Shown: positions 41,666 through 50,511 of the stretch, piece after piece
Numbering within the stretch: position 1 is the stretch's first letter
How the letters are laid out: every line of letters starts with the position of its first letter
Source: SXRF01 sp038043465
GTDB lineage: Bacteria; Pseudomonadota; Alphaproteobacteria; Rickettsiales; SXRF01
Direction of reading: 5' to 3'
Assembly (NCBI GenBank): GCA_038043465.1
Contig: JBBTBX010000016.1
Span: forward strand, 1-63,037
Length of the DNA: 63,037 bases
Notes under the pieces: model-generated
What the model was told of the DNA's origin: nothing
Database searches by the model: none
The model's input: only the letters and a program-made list of their open reading frames with translations
Program-made: the position numbers and the translations under genes

Positions 41666-43591
41666 TCACCCAACCTTCTGGTAAATTTCTCCGCCTGATT
41701 CTTTGAATTTTTCTGCCATTTCTTTTAGTCCATTTTTGATGTCATCCTGAGAGAGCGCAGCGAAAGAAGGATCTCCTGATGGGGATTCTTCCACCGCAAG
41801 TGCGGTTTCAGAATGACGTTGTTTGGCTGAAAACTCCCGCACGTCCTGCGATATTTTCATGCTGCAGAATTTAGGGCCGCACATCGAGCAGAAATGCGCC
41901 ACTTTCGCGCCTTCAGCGGGCAGGGTTTCATCGTGGAAATCCTTGGCAGTTTCTGGATCAAGCGAGAGATTAAACTGATCCTGCCAGCGGAAATCAAAGC
42001 GTGCCTGCGATAGCGCGTCATCGCGCATATAGGCTGATGGATGACCCTTCGCCAGATCGGCAGCATGCGCTGCAATTTTATAAGTCACTACACCGATTTT
42101 AACGTCATCGCGATCAGGCAGCCCCAGATGTTCTTTGGGAGTTACGTAACACAGCATCGCTGTGCCGAACCAGCCAATCATCGCTGCGCCAATGCCACTG
42201 GTGATATGGTCATATCCGGGAGCAATGTCGGTGGTTAGAGGCCCAAGCGTGTAAAACGGTGCTTCGTGGCACAGCTCAAGCTGCTTATCCATATTTTCTT
42301 TGATGAGATGCATTGGCACATGTCCAGGCCCTTCCACCATCACCTGACAATCATATTCCCACGCTCGCTTGGTGAGTTCACCTAAGGTTTTTAATTCGGC
42401 AAATTGCGCTTCATCATTGGCATCATGAATCGAGCCAGGGCGCAGCCCATCGCCTAGAGAAAAACTCACATCATAAGCGCGCATGATTTCGCAGATATCG
42501 TCGAAACGTTCATAAAGGAAGCTTTCCTTATGGTGGCTCATGCACCATTTCGCCATTATGCTGCCACCGCGCGAAACAATGCCAGTTTTGCGGTGTTCAG
42601 TCATTGGGATATAAGGCAAGCGCACGCCAGCATGGATAGTGAAATAATCCACGCCTTGTTCGCATTGTTCAATCAACGTGTCGCGGTAAACTTCCCAAGT
42701 GAGTTCCTCAGCGATGCCACCAACTTTTTCAAGTGCCTGATAAATTGGCACAGTACCAATCGGCACAGGTGAATTGCGGATGATCCACTCGCGGATATTG
42801 TGGATATTGCGACCAGTGGAGAGATCCATCACGTTATCCGCGCCCCAGCGAATCGCCCACACCATTTTTTCTACTTCTTCCGCAACCGAAGATGTCACTG
42901 CCGAATTGCCAATATTAGCGTTGATTTTTACCTTGAAATTGCGCCCGATAATCATCGGTTCAGCTTCAGGGTGATTGATATTGGCAGGGATAATTGCCCG
43001 CCCCAGCGCTACTTCCTGGCGTATAAATTCAGGAGTTATAAGCTGCGGAATTTTTGCACCAAAACTTTCACCTTTCTGGTAAGGTTTTTTTTCGTCATCG
43101 CGAGCAAAGCGTGGCGATCCAGACTGGATTGCCGCGTCGGCTGCGCCTTCTCGCAATGACGACCGCCCTTCATTTTCACGAATGGAAATATATTCCATTT
43201 CCTTGGTAATTATTCCCGCCCGTGCATAAGTCATTTGACTGACTGATTTGCCTTTTTTGGCTCGCAGTGGGGTTTTTATGACATTAGGAAATTCTTCAAC
43301 ACTTGCACCGCGTGCTGCACCAGTGAGTCCATTATCCTCTGGTTTTACTTCCCGTCCTGCATATTCCTCAACATCACCGCGGGCGCGAATCCAGTCAGAA
43401 CGTAGTTGCGGCAAGCCTTTATAGATATCAATTTTAGCATTAGAATCAGTATATATTCCAGAAGTGTCATAAACTGTCACAGGTTTGTTGCCGCCAGATA
43501 GCGATATTTCGCGCATGGCAACGCCATCCACATATATTTTTTTAGAGGCTGGAAGCGCGCCAGTGGTTACAGAGAATTTTTCGTTTTTCAT
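41666..43591 (-). CDS. thiC: HMP-phosphate synthase ThiC
   Basis: Radical SAM enzyme that turns AIR, a purine intermediate, into the thiamine pyrimidine. 641 aa from ATG 43591, 4 bases after alaS. The Fe-S cluster motif CSMCGPKFC is near the C-terminus. Other conserved parts are ALGRAIIPANINHPE-like text, MDLSTGRNIHNIREWI, GVDYFTIHAGV, VEGPGHVPMHLI and PGYDHITSGIGAA. Two palindromic elements are translated in it: residues about 144-166 (SSLREGAADAAIQSGSPRF) in the N-terminal domain and about 592-617 behind the cluster motif. No TPP riboswitch is possible in the 4-base gap. Confidence 0.96.
   Translation of the reverse strand: MKNEKFSVTTGALPASKKIYVDGVAMREISLSGGNKPVTVYDTSGIYTDSNAKIDIYKGLPQLRSDWIRARGDVEEYAGREVKPEDNGLTGAARGASVEEFPNVIKTPLRAKKGKSVSQMTYARAGIITKEMEYISIRENEGRSSLREGAADAAIQSGSPRFARDDEKKPYQKGESFGAKIPQLITPEFIRQEVALGRAIIPANINHPEAEPMIIGRNFKVKINANIGNSAVTSSVAEEVEKMVWAIRWGADNVMDLSTGRNIHNIREWIIRNSPVPIGTVPIYQALEKVGGIAEELTWEVYRDTLIEQCEQGVDYFTIHAGVRLPYIPMTEHRKTGIVSRGGSIMAKWCMSHHKESFLYERFDDICEIMRAYDVSFSLGDGLRPGSIHDANDEAQFAELKTLGELTKRAWEYDCQVMVEGPGHVPMHLIKENMDKQLELCHEAPFYTLGPLTTDIAPGYDHITSGIGAAMIGWFGTAMLCYVTPKEHLGLPDRDDVKIGVVTYKIAAHAADLAKGHPSAYMRDDALSQARFDFRWQDQFNLSLDPETAKDFHDETLPAEGAKVAHFCSMCGPKFCSMKISQDVREFSAKQRHSETALAVEESPSGDPSFAALSQDDIKNGLKEMAEKFKESGGEIYQKVG
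41668..41710 (-). repeat. functional thiC 3' end (copy B of the flanking repeat)
   Basis: Partner of 41093-41135. It forms the actual C-terminal codons of thiC. The two copies bracket the BrnT/BrnA cassette as direct repeats about 575 bases apart. Confidence 0.85.
41741..41817. repeat. palindromic element near the thiC 3' end
   Basis: Starts GTCATCCTGAGA and ends TTTCAGAATGAC, with an inner CCGCAAGTGCGG hairpin. It encodes about 26 residues (SETALAVEESPSGDPSFAAL and on) between the cluster motif and the C-terminal helix of ThiC. Confidence 0.8.
43093..43161. repeat. palindromic element in the thiC 5' half
   Basis: 69 bases (23 codons). Arms CGTCATCGCGAG and CTCGCAATGACG, inner GCGATCCAG / CTGGATTGC. 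Same family as the purS-purQ element at 19032-19120. Translated in frame in ThiC. Confidence 0.87.
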
Positions 43592-43595
43592 AAAA

Positions 43596-46310
43596 TTACC
43601 CGAGTAATGATTTAATTTTTTCGATTGCTTTTGGAAGTGCTGCGGCATCTGCGCCGCCGCCTTGCGCCATATCTGGCCTGCCACCGCCACCTTTGCCGCC
43701 AAGCTCGGCAACAGCAGCCTGCACCAGTGTCACCGCGCTGATTTTTTCTGACGCAACTTTCTCCACTGCCACCACCACGGAAACTTTGCCTTCCACCACA
43801 GTGGAAACTACGGCAATTTGTGCTTGTTTTATAAAGCCTTCAGCAACGCCTCTAAGTTCTTTAGGATCTAAGCCATCAAAATTTTTGGCGATGAAGCTAT
43901 AAGCTCCTACTTGCTCAGGCTTTGCTTCCGCACCACCAGAACCACCACCAAGTGCTATTTGTTTTTTGGCATCAGCTAAATCTTTTTCCAGTTTCTTGCG
44001 TTCGGTTGCGATTTGTTCAACCCGCGCTGGCACTTCAGAAACGGCAACTTTGAGGGAGTTTGCCATATCGCGCAGAGTGTTTTCCTGTTCACTTAAATAT
44101 TTGAAGGCTTCACCGCGCGTTACTGCTTCCAGACGGCGGATACCAGCAGCAACCGCACCTTCGGAAACTATTTTTAACAAGCCAATATCGCCAGTAGCAC
44201 TGGCGTGAGTACCACCGCAAAGTTCTACGGAATAGGGATTTGGGATTCGGGATTCGGGATTCGGGGAAGAAAGCCCCATACTTAATACTCTAACTTTATC
44301 GCCGTATTTTTCACCAAACAACGCCATTGCTCCAGCCTTGATAGCATCATCAGCAGAGAGAATTTGCGTAGTTATAGGCGTGTTCTGCCAGATAACTTCA
44401 TTCACCCTGCGTTCAATTTCTGCAATTTCTTCGCGGCTGACAGGTTTATTATGACTGATGTCAAAACGCAGTCGGTCAGCGGCAACCTGCGAGCCTTTCT
44501 GAGTCACATGCTCACCGAGAACATCGCGCAGTGCCTTGTGCAATAAGTGAGTTGCCGAGTGATTAGCGCGGATGGAATTGCGATTAGCAACATTAATTTG
44601 TGCTGTAATCTTATCGCCAATTTTTATCGGTTTAAGCAAGGTTGCTTCATGGACAAAAAAATCATCAAGCGGTTTGCTGGTATTGGCTATAGTTGCAATG
44701 TCAGAAAAGTTACCAATATCGCCAACTTGCCCGCCAGATTCACCATAAAACGGGGTTTGGTCAAGCACTACAAAAACCTTGTCGCCAGCATTTGCCGAAT
44801 TTACTTCTGCGCCGTCCTTTACAATGGCAAGAATTTTGGCTTCGGCAGATTCCTGTTCATAGCCAAGGAATTTATTTGCACAGAATTTGTCATTGAGTTT
44901 CTCTTTAAGTTCAAACCAGATTTTGCCAGTTGCGGTGTCGCCTGAACCTTTATGGGCGGTGCGCGCCATCTCTCGCTGGTTTTCCATAGCTTTTTCGAAA
45001 CCGTCAGTGTCGACTTCTAAACCTTTAGTGCGCAAAATATCCTGCGTTAAATCGAGAGGAAAACCGTAAGTGTCATAAAGTTTGAAAGCAATTTCTCCAG
45101 AGAATTTTACGTCATCCTGCGAGCCTTTAGGCTGCGCAGGATCTTTTTCAGTTGCGCGAGATCCTGTGCTGCTGCTTTGCAGCCCACAGGATGACAACTC
45201 ATCATCCAACAACTTTAAACCGCGCTCCAGCGTTTGTTTGAAACGTTCTTCTTCGGCGCGGAGGTTCTCAGTGATTGTTGCTTCGGCGCGGGAAAGTTCA
45301 GGATATTGCGCTCCCATTTCTGTAATTAGGGCAGGAACTAATTTATACATCAGCGGATCTTTGCAACCAAGCTGATGGGCGTGGCGCATGGCGCGGCGCA
45401 TGATGCGGCGCAGGACATAACCGCGCCCTTCATTGCTCGGCAAAACACCATCGGCAATAAGGAAACAGCTTGAGCGCAGATGATCGGCGATAACTCGGTG
45501 TGATACTTCGTGTTCCGTGTTTCGTGATTCGTGTTTGGACGCTGCTATAATATTTTTAAACAAATCTATATCATAATTATCATGCACACCCTGCATCACC
45601 GCGCTGATACGCTCCAGCCCCATGCCAGTATCAATTGATGGTTTGGGCAGAGAAATTCGTTCGCCGCCTTCCAGCTGTTCATATTGCATGAATACCAGAT
45701 TCCAGATTTCGATATAGCGGTCACCGTCAGCATCGGCTGTTCCCGGCAGCCCTCCTGCGATATGCGCGCCGTGGTCATAAAAAATTTCGGAGCAGGGACC
45801 GCACGGACCAGTATCGCCCATGCTCCAAAAATTATCGTTAGTATCAATGCGGATTATTTTACTATCAGCAAAACCAGTAAGCTTTTTCCAGATATTAAAA
45901 GCTTCATCATCAGTGTGATACACTGTGACGTAGAGCTTATCTTTATTTAGCCCGAAATCTTTGGTGAGCAGGTTCCATGCCAGTTCAATTGCATCTTGTT
46001 TAAAATAATCTCCAAATGAAAAATTGCCGAGCATTTCAAAAAATGTGTGATGGCGGGCGGTGTAGCCAACATTATCAAGATCATTATGCTTGCCACCAGC
46101 GCGCACGCATTTTTGCGAAGTTGCAGCGCGCACAAATGGCAATTTCTCTGCACCCGTAAACACATTTTTAAATTGGTTCATACCAGCATTGGCGAACATC
46201 AGGGTAGGGTCGTTATGCGGCACAAGCGAACCAGATGGGCGCACTTCATGCCCATTTTTCTTAAAAAAATCAAGGAATCCAGCGCGGACGTCGCTTACGG
46301 TTTTAGTCAT
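43596..46310 (-). CDS. alaS: alanyl-tRNA synthetase
   Basis: Charges tRNA-Ala and edits mischarged Ser/Gly. 904 aa. The class II catalytic domain (NPTLMFANAGMNQFK-like start, HHTFFEMLGNFSFGDYFK, MGDTGPCGPCSEIFYDHG, DTGMGLERI), the editing domain (NHSATHLLHKALR; VELCGGTHASATGDIG with the zinc/editing Cys and His) and the C-Ala region (Gly-rich GGKGGGGRPDMAQGGG) are complete. It carries three repeat-derived inserts: residues about 259-268 (KHESRNTEHE), 372-400 (SSCGLQSSSTGSRATEKD) and 682-692 (NPESRIPNP). The last sits immediately before the editing motif. recA lies 18 bases upstream. Confidence 0.97.
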   Translation of the reverse strand: MTKTVSDVRAGFLDFFKKNGHEVRPSGSLVPHNDPTLMFANAGMNQFKNVFTGAEKLPFVRAATSQKCVRAGGKHNDLDNVGYTARHHTFFEMLGNFSFGDYFKQDAIELAWNLLTKDFGLNKDKLYVTVYHTDDEAFNIWKKLTGFADSKIIRIDTNDNFWSMGDTGPCGPCSEIFYDHGAHIAGGLPGTADADGDRYIEIWNLVFMQYEQLEGGERISLPKPSIDTGMGLERISAVMQGVHDNYDIDLFKNIIAASKHESRNTEHEVSHRVIADHLRSSCFLIADGVLPSNEGRGYVLRRIMRRAMRHAHQLGCKDPLMYKLVPALITEMGAQYPELSRAEATITENLRAEEERFKQTLERGLKLLDDELSSCGLQSSSTGSRATEKDPAQPKGSQDDVKFSGEIAFKLYDTYGFPLDLTQDILRTKGLEVDTDGFEKAMENQREMARTAHKGSGDTATGKIWFELKEKLNDKFCANKFLGYEQESAEAKILAIVKDGAEVNSANAGDKVFVVLDQTPFYGESGGQVGDIGNFSDIATIANTSKPLDDFFVHEATLLKPIKIGDKITAQINVANRNSIRANHSATHLLHKALRDVLGEHVTQKGSQVAADRLRFDISHNKPVSREEIAEIERRVNEVIWQNTPITTQILSADDAIKAGAMALFGEKYGDKVRVLSMGLSSPNPESRIPNPYSVELCGGTHASATGDIGLLKIVSEGAVAAGIRRLEAVTRGEAFKYLSEQENTLRDMANSLKVAVSEVPARVEQIATERKKLEKDLADAKKQIALGGGSGGAEAKPEQVGAYSFIAKNFDGLDPKELRGVAEGFIKQAQIAVVSTVVEGKVSVVVAVEKVASEKISAVTLVQAAVAELGGKGGGGRPDMAQGGGADAAALPKAIEKIKSLLG
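44235..44266. repeat. GGGATTC tandem tract inside alaS
   Basis: About four GGGATTC(G) units on the plus strand, translated on the minus strand as NPESRIPNP just ahead of the CGGTH editing motif. The same unit appears in purL at 21585-21614. Confidence 0.8.
45111..45195. repeat. palindromic element inside alaS
   Basis: Outer arms GTCATCCTG and CAGGATGAC, inner AGGATC / GATCCT. Translated in frame as residues about 372-400, at the junction of the catalytic and middle domains. Part of it matches 41027-41091. Confidence 0.87.
45505..45536. repeat. TTCGTG-type tract inside alaS
   Basis: Units ACTTCGTGTTCCGTGTTTCGTGATTCGTGTTT, summarised as about four CGTGxTTC words. In frame in AlaRS next to RVIADHLRSS. 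It shares words with the purL repeat. Confidence 0.65.
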
Positions 46311-46328
46311 GGTAAAATAGCCCTGAGA

Positions 46329-47375
46329 TCAAGCAGCATCCTCGCTGGCAAATTCGGCTGGCTCACCTTTGAGGACAGCAGAAATAATACCAGAATTCGC
46401 ACGAATTTTCTTTTCAATTTCGTCTGCCATTTTAGGATTTTCTTTCATAAACTGCTTTGCATTTTCACGGCCTTGACCAATGCGTTGGTCGCCATAAGAA
46501 AACCATGAACCTGATTTTTCAACAACACCGGCTTTAACCCCTAAATCGATAAGCTCGCCGGTTTTTGAAATACCTTCGCCATACATAATATCAAATTCCA
46601 CAATGCGGAACGGAGGGGCGACTTTATTTTTAACTACTTTTACGCGAGTCTGGTTGCCGACAATTTCTTCCTTGTCTTTGATTGAACCGATACGGCGAAT
46701 GTCAAGACGCACAGAGGCATAGAACTTAAGCGCGTTACCACCGGCGGTAGTTTCAGGGCTGCCGAACATCACGCCGATTTTCATGCGGATCTGGTTGATG
46801 AAAATAACCGTGCAGTTAGTGCGCGAAATTGAACCGGTAAGTTTACGCAGAGCCTGGCTCATAAGACGAGCCTGCAAGCCCATATGTGAATCACCCATTT
46901 CACCATCTAATTCAGCTTTAGGAACGAGGGCAGCAACCGAATCAATAACCACCACGTCAATCGCACCACTGCGAACTAGCGTATCAGCAATTTCTAACGC
47001 CTGTTCACCAGTGTCTGGCTGAGAAATCAACAATTCATCAATATTTACACCAAGCTTTTTTGCATAGATTGGGTCGAGGGCATGTTCAGCATCAACAAAC
47101 GCACAAGTGCCGCCTTTTTTCTGGGCTTCAGCGACAATATGCAAGGTGAGGGTGGTTTTACCGGAGCTTTCAGGACCGAATATTTCGACAACGCGACCAC
47201 GCGGCACGCCACCAACGCCAAGTGCAATGTCAAGACCAAGCGAGCCAGTTGAAGTGGCTTCGATGGCTTCCATTTTATTATCGCCAAGCTTCATGATCGA
47301 ACCTTTGCCAAAAGTCTTTTCAATCTGGCTCAGGGCGGTTTCAAGGGCCTTATTTTTGTCCATAACCTTATCCAT
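46329..47375 (-). CDS. recA: recombinase RecA
   Basis: Strand exchange and SOS co-protease. 348 aa. Walker A is GPESSGKTTL near residue 69. Other marks are DAEHALDPIYAKKLGV, DSVAALVPKAELDGEMGD, NQIRMKIGVMFGSPETTAGG and a C-terminal acidic tail (ASEDAA). GGAGAG lies 4 bases before the ATG. I see no GTTC-N7-GTTC alphaproteobacterial SOS box in the 85 bases upstream. It precedes alaS by 18 bases, as in many proteobacteria. Confidence 0.98.
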   Translation of the reverse strand: MDKVMDKNKALETALSQIEKTFGKGSIMKLGDNKMEAIEATSTGSLGLDIALGVGGVPRGRVVEIFGPESSGKTTLTLHIVAEAQKKGGTCAFVDAEHALDPIYAKKLGVNIDELLISQPDTGEQALEIADTLVRSGAIDVVVIDSVAALVPKAELDGEMGDSHMGLQARLMSQALRKLTGSISRTNCTVIFINQIRMKIGVMFGSPETTAGGNALKFYASVRLDIRRIGSIKDKEEIVGNQTRVKVVKNKVAPPFRIVEFDIMYGEGISKTGELIDLGVKAGVVEKSGSWFSYGDQRIGQGRENAKQFMKENPKMADEIEKKIRANSGIISAVLKGEPAEFASEDAA

Positions 47376-47474
47376 AGTCTCTCCGTTTTTATAATGCTGA
47401 AATTAAATCTGTTACTCTAAATTAAACCATAACCTATCAGCTTTATAATACTGTGCAAATAATTAATTTCGAAA

Positions 47475-47566
47475 TCAGGGATCAGAGGTCAGGATTCTGG
47501 ATTCAGGGAAGAACAAGAAAGAAGTGTGTCTTCCTAAGTCCTGACCACCGACCCCTGAATCCTGAC
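47475..47566. repeat. palindromic element between recA and kdpD
   Basis: Left half TCAGGG, GTCAGGATTC, GGATTCAGGG; right half AGTCCTGACC, CCCCTGAATC, CTGAC. Multiple arms pair with a short AGAA/TTCT centre. It lies in the divergent promoter region of recA and kdpD. Confidence 0.75.
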
Positions 47567-47602
47567 TTGTGTATAAAGGATAATTGAGTAATATGCTTGT
47601 GT

Positions 47603-50299
47603 ATGAATGAAGAATATCGCCCAGATCCAGACGAATTGCTCAACCGTATAAAAGCGGAGGAAAAAGAGCAGTTGCAGGCAAAAGATACGCGTGGAAAATT
47701 AAAAATTTTCTTTGGAGCGTGCGCTGGTGTTGGTAAAACTTACGCTATGCTTTCGGCGGGGAGATCGGCTTTAGCTGATAAGATTGACGTGGTTATCGGG
47801 CTTGTAGAAACGCATGGGCGGGAAGAAACCAAGAAACTGCTGGAAGGTCTGCCACTGCTTCCCCATCGTGAGGTGCAATATCGCGGTACTACCATCAGGG
47901 AATTTGATCTTGATGCAGCTCTTGTTCGTAAACCGCAATTGATACTGCTTGATGAGCTTGCACATACGAATGCGCCTGGTTCGCGCCATCCCAAACGCTG
48001 GCAGGATGTTGATGAATTGCTTGATGCTGGAATTAATGTTTATACCACCATCAACGTTCAACATCTGGAAAGCCTTAATGACGTAGTGGCGCGTATCACC
48101 GGTGTGTGGGTCAAAGAAACTGTTCCCGACGCTATTTTTGATAAGGCGGACGAAATTTCACTGGTGGATATTCCTTCTGAAGAATTGCTGAAACGCTTGA
48201 GTGAAGGCAAGGTTTACATTGCTAATGATGCCAAGAAACGTGCCGCCCAGAATTTCTTTAAGAAAAGCAACCTGATTGCCCTGCGTGAATTAGCCTTGCG
48301 CCGTACTGCTGAACGGGTTGATGCCTTGATGGATGTTTATAAAACTCCTGGTGGCGGGACACAAGGATGGAGTGGGGCGGATCGCATTTTAGTGTGTATA
48401 GGTCCTGACGCATTGTCCAGTAAGCTGGTGCGCACGGCTAAACGCATGTCGAGTGGGCTGAAATCGCAGTGGTCGGTTATCTACATCGAAAATGAACGTC
48501 ATTTGAGCCTTAGCAAGGAAGGGCATGAAGCGGTTGAAAGAACCTTGCGCCTTGCAGACAGAATGGGGGCTAGGACAGAGATAATTCAGGGGAATAGAAA
48601 AGCTTCTGATGATATTCTGGCATATGCAAGAGCCAACGGAATAAGCAAAATTATTGTCGGCAAACCTAATAAATCAAGGCTAAGGGCTTTCCTTTTTGGA
48701 ACTCTTGCCGATGAAATTATCCGTGGTTCCGGTGATATCGACGTTTATGTAGTTACCGGTGATGCGGAAGATCGCAAAGGATTGCGCTCACCATTCTGGA
48801 GAGTAAATACGCCATGGCAGTATCATGCTGTTGCCACCTTTATAACCTTGCTTTGTACCATTTTATTACTGCCAGTCAGGGAGTATATTGAACCTTCTAA
48901 TCTGGTTATGGTCTATCTGGTTAGTGTGGTTGGAATTGCGCTGCGTTATGGCAGGATTCCGTCTCTTGTGGCGACGTTCCTTTCTGCGATATGCTTTAAT
49001 TTATTTTTTGTTGCTCCTTATAATGTTTTTAAAATTGCCGACGAGAAACATATAATAACTTTTTGCGTATTAACACTCACCGGCATCATTATTGGTTCGC
49101 AAACCTCAAAATTGCGGTTGCAGGCGATAACTGCCCGTAAGCGGGAAAAGAATACTTCCAGCCTGTTTGCGATGACCCGTGAGTTAACAGCAAGTCGTGG
49201 TAAATTAAATCTTGCTCAGGTGGCGGCACAGCATATTGCCGAGGTATTGGATAGTAATGTATTTATCTGGTTGCCGGACGAAAAAGGTGAATTGCAGACA
49301 GTAGTGGCGGAAACACATAGTGATTTACATGGTGCCGATCCAGTTCGTGAAGAGAGTGTTGCGCGTTGGGCGTTTTCCCATAAACAAACCGCTGGGCTTG
49401 GCACAGATACTTTACCAAGTGCCACTTCTTTCTACGCGCCTCTTGTTGCTTCGAGTGGTGTCATGGGCGTAATCGGGTTGATGCCACATGAAGAAAAATC
49501 TACGGGCTATTCCACCGATAAAATCGAGCTGATTGAAGCTTTCTCCAGCATTACCGCTTCGGCGTTGGAGCGTGCCCATGCTGCTGAAATGGTAGAAAAA
49601 ACTATGGTCGAAGCTTCAAGTGAAAAACTCAGGAATATTTTGCTTTCTTCAGTATCCCATGATTTACGCACGCCATTGGTTGCGATAACCAGTGCCGCTA
49701 GTACTCTGCTCATTGAAGGCGGAAAAATTTCTAATGAATATAAAACGGAATTATTGCGTTCCATTCATGAGGAAGGGGCGCGACTGGCGCGCATGGTGAC
49801 TAACTTGCTGGATGTTACCAGCCTTGAGTCAGGCTCGGTAAAGCTCAATAAAGAACTATATTTTATTGAAGAGCTTATAGGATCTGCGCTGATGCGTGTT
49901 GAGCAGAAGCTAACCAGACACAAGGTGGTGACCGATATTGAGCAGGGTTTACCGTTACTGCGTATTGACGGGCTTCTTATCGAGCAGGTATTGATTAATC
50001 TACTGGAAAATGCTGCCATGCACACACCGGCAGGAACTAGTATAAATATTACGGCTATGATTAATAAGCCGGATATTCAGGTGACTATATCGGATAATGG
50101 GCAGGGTATTAAAGCAGGGGATGAAGAAAAGATATTTGATAAATTTTACGGTGGGAACAGCAGCGATGGCAGTTTGGGCCTTGCTATCTGCCGTGGTATT
50201 GTCAGCGCGCACGATGGCAAAATCTGGGCAAAAAATGCAGATGAAGGAACCGGTGCGGTGTTTACCTTTATCTTGCCGATAAAGAGTGAAGAAGTCTAA
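47603..50299 (+). CDS. kdpD: KdpD-type sensor histidine kinase
   Basis: Membrane kinase that in other bacteria senses potassium or turgor and phosphorylates KdpE. 898 aa from ATG 47603 (a TTG at 47597 is also open). Full domain order: KdpD N-terminal P-loop domain (GACAGVGKTYAML; VETHGR; DELAHTNAPGSRH; NVQHLESLND), a Usp-like domain (about 255-370), four membrane segments (DUF4118, about 400-500), GAF-like domain, HisKA with the phospho-His in SVSHDLRTPL (near 684), and HATPase with NLLENAAMHTP and DNGQGI. No kdpE or kdpFABC is adjacent, which is unusual. Confidence 0.93.
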   Translation: MNEEYRPDPDELLNRIKAEEKEQLQAKDTRGKLKIFFGACAGVGKTYAMLSAGRSALADKIDVVIGLVETHGREETKKLLEGLPLLPHREVQYRGTTIREFDLDAALVRKPQLILLDELAHTNAPGSRHPKRWQDVDELLDAGINVYTTINVQHLESLNDVVARITGVWVKETVPDAIFDKADEISLVDIPSEELLKRLSEGKVYIANDAKKRAAQNFFKKSNLIALRELALRRTAERVDALMDVYKTPGGGTQGWSGADRILVCIGPDALSSKLVRTAKRMSSGLKSQWSVIYIENERHLSLSKEGHEAVERTLRLADRMGARTEIIQGNRKASDDILAYARANGISKIIVGKPNKSRLRAFLFGTLADEIIRGSGDIDVYVVTGDAEDRKGLRSPFWRVNTPWQYHAVATFITLLCTILLLPVREYIEPSNLVMVYLVSVVGIALRYGRIPSLVATFLSAICFNLFFVAPYNVFKIADEKHIITFCVLTLTGIIIGSQTSKLRLQAITARKREKNTSSLFAMTRELTASRGKLNLAQVAAQHIAEVLDSNVFIWLPDEKGELQTVVAETHSDLHGADPVREESVARWAFSHKQTAGLGTDTLPSATSFYAPLVASSGVMGVIGLMPHEEKSTGYSTDKIELIEAFSSITASALERAHAAEMVEKTMVEASSEKLRNILLSSVSHDLRTPLVAITSAASTLLIEGGKISNEYKTELLRSIHEEGARLARMVTNLLDVTSLESGSVKLNKELYFIEELIGSALMRVEQKLTRHKVVTDIEQGLPLLRIDGLLIEQVLINLLENAAMHTPAGTSINITAMINKPDIQVTISDNGQGIKAGDEEKIFDKFYGGNSSDGSLGLAICRGIVSAHDGKIWAKNADEGTGAVFTFILPIKSEEV

Positions 50300-50361
50300 G
50301 TTATCATATGTTGCAGGGTCTGGACTAATAGCAGTTAACGATTAATTAGCGTCATTCTCGA

Positions 50362-50397
50362 ATTCCCTCTCCCTCTGGGAGAGGGCTAGGGTGAGGG
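50362..50397 (-). repeat. palindromic element downstream of kdpD
   Basis: Exact reverse complement, over 36 bases, of the element at 2565-2600 in uvrC. Here it lies between the convergent kdpD and mfd ends. Confidence 0.88.
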
Positions 50398-50404
50398 CTA
50401 GGGT

Positions 50405-50429
50405 CTACAGCCCGCTGACTGTGGTTTTT
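50405..50429 (+). terminator. weak candidate terminator of kdpD
   Basis: 6-bp stem CTACAG / CTGTGG (two G-T pairs) with an eight-base loop, followed by TTTTT. It sits about 105 bases after the kdpD stop. Confidence 0.35.
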
Positions 50430-50511
50430 GTTCCGGATACCGCCATTCGGCTGTATGACAAATCAATGGGTTATACGACTATTGAATAACCCTGATGACA
50501 GATAATTGAGT

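Noticed and set aside
43592..43595. TPP riboswitch in front of thiC
   Set aside because: Only four bases separate alaS and thiC, so there is no room for a leader. No THI-box-like sequence was seen in the alaS end.
47376..47460. LexA/SOS box upstream of recA
   Set aside because: Searched by eye for GTTC-N7-GTTC and its reverse complement and found none.
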